Source: Armatimonadota bacterium (GTDB taxonomy: Bacteria > Armatimonadota > UBA10988 > DTZQ01). Taken from it: DNA of 10,005 nucleotides. The notes below the pieces were generated by a model. The model was given only the letters and a program-made list of their open reading frames with translations. It did no database searches and was not told the DNA's origin. Location of the stretch: assembly GCA_012961305.1 (NCBI GenBank), contig DTZQ01000665.1:1-10005 (forward strand), in the 5' to 3' direction. Positions 6,128 through 10,005 of the stretch are shown piece by piece. The stretch's first letter is position 1; each line of letters opens with the position of its first letter. Both the position numbers and the translations under genes were made by a program.

Positions 6128-7354
6128 GTGCTTGATTGGACGGAGGTGCAACAGCAAATACAGCGGATGGCCCAGGAGCAGGTGCAGGTGACGGCAGAGC
6201 GAGAGGACAAACTGTCCCTCGCCCTGGAGCGCGTGGCCCGCTACGGGGAAGAGGGGTGGTTGGCTCTGGCGGCCAAAATCGCGGGAAGCAGAACTTCCTG
6301 GCTGGTGGCGGAACTGACTGCTCCGCTGACCACGCGGGTGTCCGCGCCACCCTGCCCGCGTCCTCTGAGCGTACTGGCCGCCGACGGCTCTCAGATTTTC
6401 CCCGACCGCCACGAAAGCGTGCCCTGTTATTTGCTCAACATTGGGCGGGTGGCCCTGCACTACGGCCAAGAGCAGCGGCCTCTGTTGGACAGCCGGGCTT
6501 ACCTGGGCTATCGGGAACAGGACGTGTACCAGTTCTGGGGCGGCCAGCGCATCCTGGTGACGCCAGAGGTCGTGGCCGCCAGGCGCAAAGTGCGGGAGTT
6601 CGAGGCCCTCGCCGACCTCGCGGAAAAGCAGAACACCGGTGCGCCCCGGGTGGCCCTGACCGATGGGTCTCTGATTATGTGGGGGCTGGAGAGCAAGCCC
6701 TCGGACTTCCAGCAGGAGGTCCTGCACTCGCTCCTCCGGGCCCTCAGCCGCCTGCGGAAGCAAAGGGTGCCGGTGGTGGGGTACATCAGCCGTCCGGCCA
6801 GCGCGGATGTGATTTACGCCCTGCGAGTGGGCGATTGTGACCAGGAGCGGGCCAACTGTGACCGCTGTCCCCACCTGCCCGCGCGAATGCGCAATGGCCG
6901 ACCGGTGCAACTCACTCTGAGTCGCTATGCCCTGGAGGTGCTCCCCTGTGCGACGGTGGAGGGTTTGACCGACGAAATGCTGTTCGGGGCTTACCTCGAA
7001 CCGGGCGAGCGCACGGCAGTATTTCACAGTCAATCGCGGATTCTTCAGCACTACGGCGAGCACGCGGTGGACTTCTTCTACCTGCAGGTGGGCACAGAGG
7101 TAACCCGCTTAGAGGTGCCCCGGTGGGTGTCGGAGGAGAGAACCCTGCTGGAGTTGGTACACGCCGCAGTGCTCGACCAAGTGGAAAAGGGTGGAGGTTA
7201 TCCGGTGGCGCTGACGGAGGCCCACGAACAGGCGGTCCTGCGGACGGCCGACCGGGAGATGTTCCTGCACCTGTTAGAGCGTGCTTTCGTGGGACGCGGC
7301 CTGGCAGCGCCGCTGTCTCCCAAAGGCCTCTCCAAACGCCGCCCCCGAATTTAG
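6128..7354 (+). CDS. nurA: NurA-domain nuclease
   Basis: The 408-residue product matches the NurA family, manganese-dependent nucleases that degrade DNA ends and work with the HerA translocase in end resection. The family's RNase H-like core is visible: 'LAADGSQIFPD' with D86, a second strand 'VALTDGSLIMW' with D179, 'VVGYISRP' (216-223), and a late 'YPVALTEAHEQAV' segment with H366 followed by 'DREMF'. The N-terminal 50 residues are helical and charged. A cysteine cluster (C237, C244, C247, with H249 and C274) lies between the core strands and could bind metal. The start is GTG at 6128, preceded by GGGAGGAG at 6113-6120. A HAS-barrel gene follows after 14 bases and herA after that, which strongly supports the assignment. 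There is no obvious truncation. Confidence 0.88.
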   Translation: MLDWTEVQQQIQRMAQEQVQVTAEREDKLSLALERVARYGEEGWLALAAKIAGSRTSWLVAELTAPLTTRVSAPPCPRPLSVLAADGSQIFPDRHESVPCYLLNIGRVALHYGQEQRPLLDSRAYLGYREQDVYQFWGGQRILVTPEVVAARRKVREFEALADLAEKQNTGAPRVALTDGSLIMWGLESKPSDFQQEVLHSLLRALSRLRKQRVPVVGYISRPASADVIYALRVGDCDQERANCDRCPHLPARMRNGRPVQLTLSRYALEVLPCATVEGLTDEMLFGAYLEPGERTAVFHSQSRILQHYGEHAVDFFYLQVGTEVTRLEVPRWVSEERTLLELVHAAVLDQVEKGGGYPVALTEAHEQAVLRTADREMFLHLLERAFVGRGLAAPLSPKGLSKRRPRI

Positions 7355-7368
7355 AGGGCAAAAGAGCC

Positions 7369-8055
7369 ATGTCCGAACACTTAGGCGAAGTCATTGAGAG
7401 CAGCACGACGGTGGTGAGGGCCCAGTGTCGCCAATGGGACTGGGTGCCCTCGCTGGGGGCCTTGGTGCGGGTGGACACCGAGCCGGAGCCGGTGTACGGC
7501 ATTGTCTCCCACATCGCCACGGGCAGCCTGGACCCCTATCGGCGGCCCACCGCCTACGGCAAGACCACCGAGGAGTTGCGCCGGGAGCAACCCCAGATTT
7601 TTGAACTGCTCAAAACGGAGTTTCAAGCGGTGCTGGTCGGCTACCTGGAGGGCGAAAGAATGCGCTCCGGCCTGCCCCCCCAGCCACCCCGGCTGCACAG
7701 TTTCGTGTACCTCTGTGGGCCGGAGGAAGTTCGGCGTTTCACCGCCGGGTTGGAATACTTGCGCTTGCTGCTCAGCGTCAGTTCCGGCGTGCCTGCGGAT
7801 GAACTGTTGTTAACGGCGGCGCGGACGGCCTGGGAAGCCCATGGCTACGACCGGGCCTACCTCATCGCCGTGGGCAAGGAACTGGCCCGGCTGCTTAAGG
7901 ACGATTACGACCGCCTGCGGGCCCTGCTGCGGCGGCTGACAGAGGGTTCGCCTTCGGCCAAACCGAAATCTTCCGAGGGGAGATGGGAGACGGAAGACCG
8001 GTCTCCGGTCACCGGCCCCCGGTCAGGTGAAACGCCACCGGCATCGGCCTGCTGA
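7369..8055 (+). CDS. HAS-barrel protein between nurA and herA
   Basis: The 228-residue product begins 'LGEVIESSTTVVRAQC' and continues with 'GALVRVDTEPEPVYGIVSHI', the pattern of a HAS (HerA-ATP synthase) barrel like that at the front of HerA ATPases. Here it has no ATPase domain attached. The barrel fills about residues 4-95; a helical region follows (118-190), and the last 38 residues are low-complexity (Ser, Pro, Gly, charged) and repeat-encoded. It starts 14 bases after the nurA stop with a purine-rich AGAGGG site and has no promoter of its own, so it is probably co-transcribed with nurA. HAS barrels in HerA contact the nuclease, so this protein may act as an adaptor or regulator of the NurA-HerA complex; that role is inferred. 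No catalytic motif is visible. Confidence 0.75.
   Translation: MSEHLGEVIESSTTVVRAQCRQWDWVPSLGALVRVDTEPEPVYGIVSHIATGSLDPYRRPTAYGKTTEELRREQPQIFELLKTEFQAVLVGYLEGERMRSGLPPQPPRLHSFVYLCGPEEVRRFTAGLEYLRLLLSVSSGVPADELLLTAARTAWEAHGYDRAYLIAVGKELARLLKDDYDRLRALLRRLTEGSPSAKPKSSEGRWETEDRSPVTGPRSGETPPASAC
7998..8025 (+). repeat. 7-bp tandem repeat (CCGGTCA type) in the HAS-barrel gene tail
   Basis: Four heptamers occur in exact register: ccggtct (7998), ccggtca (8005), ccggccc (8012) and ccggtca (8019). They encode part of the disordered C-terminus ('RSPVTGPRSG'). A seven-base unit breaks codon phase from copy to copy, so the peptide is not itself a repeat, which points to DNA-level origin. Confidence 0.65.
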
Positions 8056-8077
8056 GGGCTGAAGGCTAATGCTCATA

Positions 8078-8100
8078 GCCATCGGGTTTTATCCGGTGGC
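8078..8100 (+). terminator. Hairpin between the HAS-barrel gene and herA
   Basis: GCCATCGG (8078-8085) pairs with CCGGTGGC (8093-8100), eight pairs including one U-G, around a GTTTTAT loop. It lies 22 bases past the HAS-barrel stop and 10 bases before the herA -35 element. There is no T-run after the stem, so it may be a weak attenuator or mRNA end rather than a true terminator. Confidence 0.35.
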
Positions 8101-8110
8101 AAGGGACAGG

Positions 8111-8139
8111 TTGACGAGGGAAGCGGAAAGGAGTACAAT
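8111..8139 (+). promoter_or_regulatory. Promoter for herA
   Basis: TTGACG (8111-8116), a 17-base spacer and TACAAT (8134-8139) predict a start near 8146. The leader would be only about 15 bases and would begin essentially at AGGAGG (8147-8152), the ribosome binding site eight bases before the ATG at 8161. HerA can thus be made independently of the upstream nurA transcript. Confidence 0.7.
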
Positions 8140-8160
8140 GGAGGGGAGGAGGAAAAGGCA

Positions 8161-9792
8161 ATGGAGGAACGGGAACATCTTTTGGGCGTGGTCACTAAGG
8201 GTTCCCTCACGGAGGGACTGGAAATGAAGTTGAACCCGGCGGGCAGCGTAGAAGACCTCAAGGCCGGGAAGTTCGTGGTGATTCAGGGTCAGAAGCACGA
8301 TTTTTTCGGCCTCATCACCGACGTGAAACTGGACGCTTCCCATCCCCACATCCTCGTCCATCCGCCTGAGGAGGAAGAGGCCCTCTGGCGTGAGGTTCTG
8401 GCCGGAGATGGAACTTACGCCACCGTCGCACTGCGGCCCATGCTCATGCTGCCCCGCGAGGAGCCGGAGGCTGAGCCCCAGCCGGTCAAGACCATCCCCG
8501 GCCACTTTGCCCCGGTGTTTGAAGCGCGGGAAGGGGACGTGAACCGCATTTTCGGCGACGAGCGGGCGAGTCCCAGCCATTTCTACATCGGCCAGCCCCT
8601 GGACATGGAAACGCCGGTGTGCCTCGATTTGGAGCGGTTTGTGGAGCGCAGCAACGGCATTTTCGGCAAGACCGGCACCGGCAAGACCTTCCTCACCCGC
8701 TTGGTCCTTTCGGGCCTCATTCACCGCAAGCACGGTGAGGTGGTCAACCTCATTTTCGACATGCACAACGAATACGGCTGGAGTGCGCAGGTGGAAGGAG
8801 GACGGGGGGCCTTTGTAAAAGGACTGAAACAACTCTTTGGGTCCCGGGTGGCCATTTTCTCCCTGAACCCGGAGTCCACCCACCGGCGGGGAACCAAGCC
8901 AGATGTGGAAGTGCATCTGGCCTACGAGGACATCCACGTGGAGGACATCGCCCCGCTGCAGGATGAACTGCGGCTCAACGTAACCGCGGTGGAATCGGCC
9001 TATGCGGTGGTGGCCCGCTACGGCAAAGAATGGCTCCAGGCCCTGTTAGAAGCGGACATCAAGGAACTGGCGGAGGAAGTGCGGGCCCATCCCGAATCCC
9101 TCTCTGCCCTGCAGCGCAAACTGCGGCTTCTGAAGTTCCCCTTCCTGCACCGGGAACGAAAAGGCCCGGACGTGATTCAAACGATGATGGAGCACATTCA
9201 GCGGGGCACTCACATCGTACTGGAGTTCGGCCCCCAGACCAGCCTGCTCTGCTATCTGCTGGTGGCGAACATCATCACCCGGCGCATTCACGAATCGTAC
9301 GTGCGACAGACGGAGCGCTATCAAGCCACCCAAAACCCCGCTGACCGGCCCAGGCATTTGGTCATCACCATCGAGGAGGCCCACAAGTTCCTCAGCCCGG
9401 CCGCCGCCCGACAGACCACCTTTGGCACCATCGCTCGCGAAATGCGCAAGTACTACGTTACCCTGCTCATCATTGACCAGCGCCCCTCCGGCATTGACGA
9501 TGAAATCCTCTCCCAAATTGGCACCCGCATCATTGCCCAACTGAACGACGAAAAGGACCTCCAGGCGGTTCTCACCGGCACCAGCGGCACCAGCGGCCTG
9601 CGCAGCGTGCTGGCGAGCCTGGACAGCCGCCAGCAAGCCCTGGTTTTGGGCCATGCTGTACCCATGCCCGTGGTGATTCGGACCCGCAACTACGACGAGG
9701 AATTCTACGCGGCCCTGGGCGCATCCGCCCTGACCCTGGAGGAGGAGCAGGCCCAGTTGGAAAGCGACCTGGCGGCGGTGTTTGGGACTTGA
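8161..9792 (+). CDS. herA: HerA-family hexameric DNA translocase ATPase
   Basis: The 543-residue product is a HerA/FtsK-type P-loop ATPase that pumps DNA and partners with NurA. Residues 5-95 form an N-terminal HAS barrel ('LGVVTKGSLTEGLEMKL', 'GKFVVIQGQ'). The ATPase follows: Walker A 'GKTGTGKT' (169-176), 'FDMHNEYG' (199-206), a helical insertion (255-335), Walker B 'LVITIEEAHKF' (400-410) with E405 and E406, 'IIDQRPSGIDDEI' (437-449), and an 'IGTR' arginine (R456) that is the likely trans-acting arginine finger. 'TGTSGTSG' (472-479) is encoded by two copies of a nine-base unit. All motifs needed for ATP hydrolysis are intact and the length is normal. The start ATG is set by AGGAGG and a promoter just upstream. 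Position after nurA and the HAS-barrel gene supports a resection machine. A role in phage defence is possible, as in other HerA-nuclease pairs, but nothing here shows it. Confidence 0.92.
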   Translation: MEEREHLLGVVTKGSLTEGLEMKLNPAGSVEDLKAGKFVVIQGQKHDFFGLITDVKLDASHPHILVHPPEEEEALWREVLAGDGTYATVALRPMLMLPREEPEAEPQPVKTIPGHFAPVFEAREGDVNRIFGDERASPSHFYIGQPLDMETPVCLDLERFVERSNGIFGKTGTGKTFLTRLVLSGLIHRKHGEVVNLIFDMHNEYGWSAQVEGGRGAFVKGLKQLFGSRVAIFSLNPESTHRRGTKPDVEVHLAYEDIHVEDIAPLQDELRLNVTAVESAYAVVARYGKEWLQALLEADIKELAEEVRAHPESLSALQRKLRLLKFPFLHRERKGPDVIQTMMEHIQRGTHIVLEFGPQTSLLCYLLVANIITRRIHESYVRQTERYQATQNPADRPRHLVITIEEAHKFLSPAAARQTTFGTIAREMRKYYVTLLIIDQRPSGIDDEILSQIGTRIIAQLNDEKDLQAVLTGTSGTSGLRSVLASLDSRQQALVLGHAVPMPVVIRTRNYDEEFYAALGASALTLEEEQAQLESDLAAVFGT

Positions 9793-9841
9793 GAAAGCCT
9801 GGGAACAGCCGGCCAATTGAGCCATTTCCAAAATCATGAGG

Positions 9842-9870
9842 TTGCATTGGAGGAGGGGTTATGGTATAAT
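9842..9870 (+). promoter_or_regulatory. Extended -10 promoter at the right edge
   Basis: TATAAT (9865-9870) is preceded by TG at 9862-9863, forming an extended -10 element. The TTGCAT at 9842-9847 is a weak -35 element at 17-base spacing. The transcript would start near 9877 and run off the window. No clear terminator for herA is seen between 9793 and 9841. Confidence 0.6.
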
Positions 9871-9923
9871 AACGACGAAGGCGTGGGGCACGGTAGAGGG
9901 AAAGGGCAAGTTGATGGAGGTAA

Positions 9924-10005
9924 GGAGTAACGGGAGAAGAGAAGATTACCCCGGAGGCCATTGAGGGTCTGGAGGAGTTTGTCACGGACCTGATGATTAG
10001 AAGGC
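9924..10005 (+). CDS. Possible partial coding start, no clear start codon
   Basis: After a stop at 9921-9923 the frame is open to the window end and reads like protein ('ITPEAIEGLEEFVTDLMIRR' from 9945). There is no ATG, GTG or TTG in this frame before the ATG at 9992. A purine-rich stretch at 9933-9944 precedes an ATT at 9945, a start codon known but rare. Alternatives are a later start, a frameshift, or a non-coding leader. The family is not recognised. Confidence 0.25.

Noticed and set aside
5997..6191. Small frame in the nurA leader (GTG at 6033)
   Set aside because: It runs through the 7-bp repeat and into nurA out of frame, has no ribosome binding site after the predicted transcription start, and its sequence is not protein-like.
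6083..7063. 326-residue open frame on the minus strand
   Set aside because: It is the antisense shadow of nurA in GC-rich codons, with no ribosome binding site and no recognisable domains.
8138..8227. 29-codon frame from ATG 8138 overlapping herA
   Set aside because: It has a good AAGGAG, but the ATG lies inside the herA -10 element and the peptide is Arg/Trp-rich out-of-frame herA sequence; kept only as a possible decoy start.
8089..8937. 282-residue open frame on the minus strand
   Set aside because: It is antisense to herA and its promoter; the herA frame has intact Walker motifs, so this is a compositional artefact.
9592..9609. Two copies of a nine-base ggcaccagc-type repeat in herA
   Set aside because: The unit is a multiple of three and encodes a Gly-Thr-Ser turn near a motif region expected in HerA proteins, so protein constraint explains it.
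438..9792. A single defence island joining the endonuclease to NurA-HerA
   Set aside because: About 4.9 kb containing a secreted-protein gene and a metabolic dehydrogenase separate them, each with its own expression signals; there is no integrase, toxin or phage gene in the window.
9871..10005. Structural RNA such as rnpB, tmRNA or SRP RNA after the right-edge promoter
   Set aside because: None of the conserved core motifs of these RNAs could be recognised in the visible 135 bases.

Overview
This is a GC-rich bacterial window with six clear protein-coding genes and one possible partial gene at the right edge. Intergenic spaces are short, Shine-Dalgarno sites are strong, and most genes have sigma-70-type promoters with 17-bp spacers. 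A NurA / HAS-barrel / HerA cluster in a bacterium, a leaderless gene start and several 7- to 8-bp tandem repeats would suit a thermophilic or deep-branching lineage such as Chloroflexota. That assignment is an inference from gene content and style. No rRNA, tRNA, CRISPR array, transposase or integrase is visible.

Layout, left to right. (1) A small acidic-tailed beta-sandwich-like protein (51-383, +). (2) A convergent gene, 438-1265 on the minus strand, for a TdeIII-family PD-(D/E)XK restriction endonuclease with its own near-perfect promoter; no methyltransferase is present in the window. (3) A secreted protein (1455-2618, +) with a signal peptide, a CsgG/FlgT-like region and a DUF4384-like C-terminus. 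(4) A hairpin-rich gap (2619-2888) that ends in a promoter placed so that the next mRNA should be leaderless. (5) A 991-residue FAD-linked oxidase/Fe-S fusion (2889-5864, +) of the GlcD/YdiJ type, with an 8-bp tandem repeat embedded in a linker. (6) A DNA-end-processing module: NurA nuclease (6128-7354), a separate HAS-barrel protein (7369-8055) and HerA ATPase (8161-9792). (7) A promoter and purine-rich leader at the right edge.

How the genes work together. The NurA, HAS-barrel and HerA genes form a functional unit. HerA-family hexameric translocases pair with NurA nucleases to resect DNA ends, and HAS-barrel domains are the usual docking surface between them. The nurA and herA promoters share a TTGAC(A/G)-N17-TACAAT layout, which suggests matched expression. 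The FAD/Fe-S dehydrogenase oxidises a 2-hydroxyacid and appears metabolically independent. The restriction-type nuclease is also independent, although it adds a second DNA-cleaving enzyme to the neighbourhood. The strongest candidate for something unusual is the three-part NurA / stand-alone HAS-barrel / HerA set, including the cysteine cluster in its NurA. I did not find a clearly unprecedented system.
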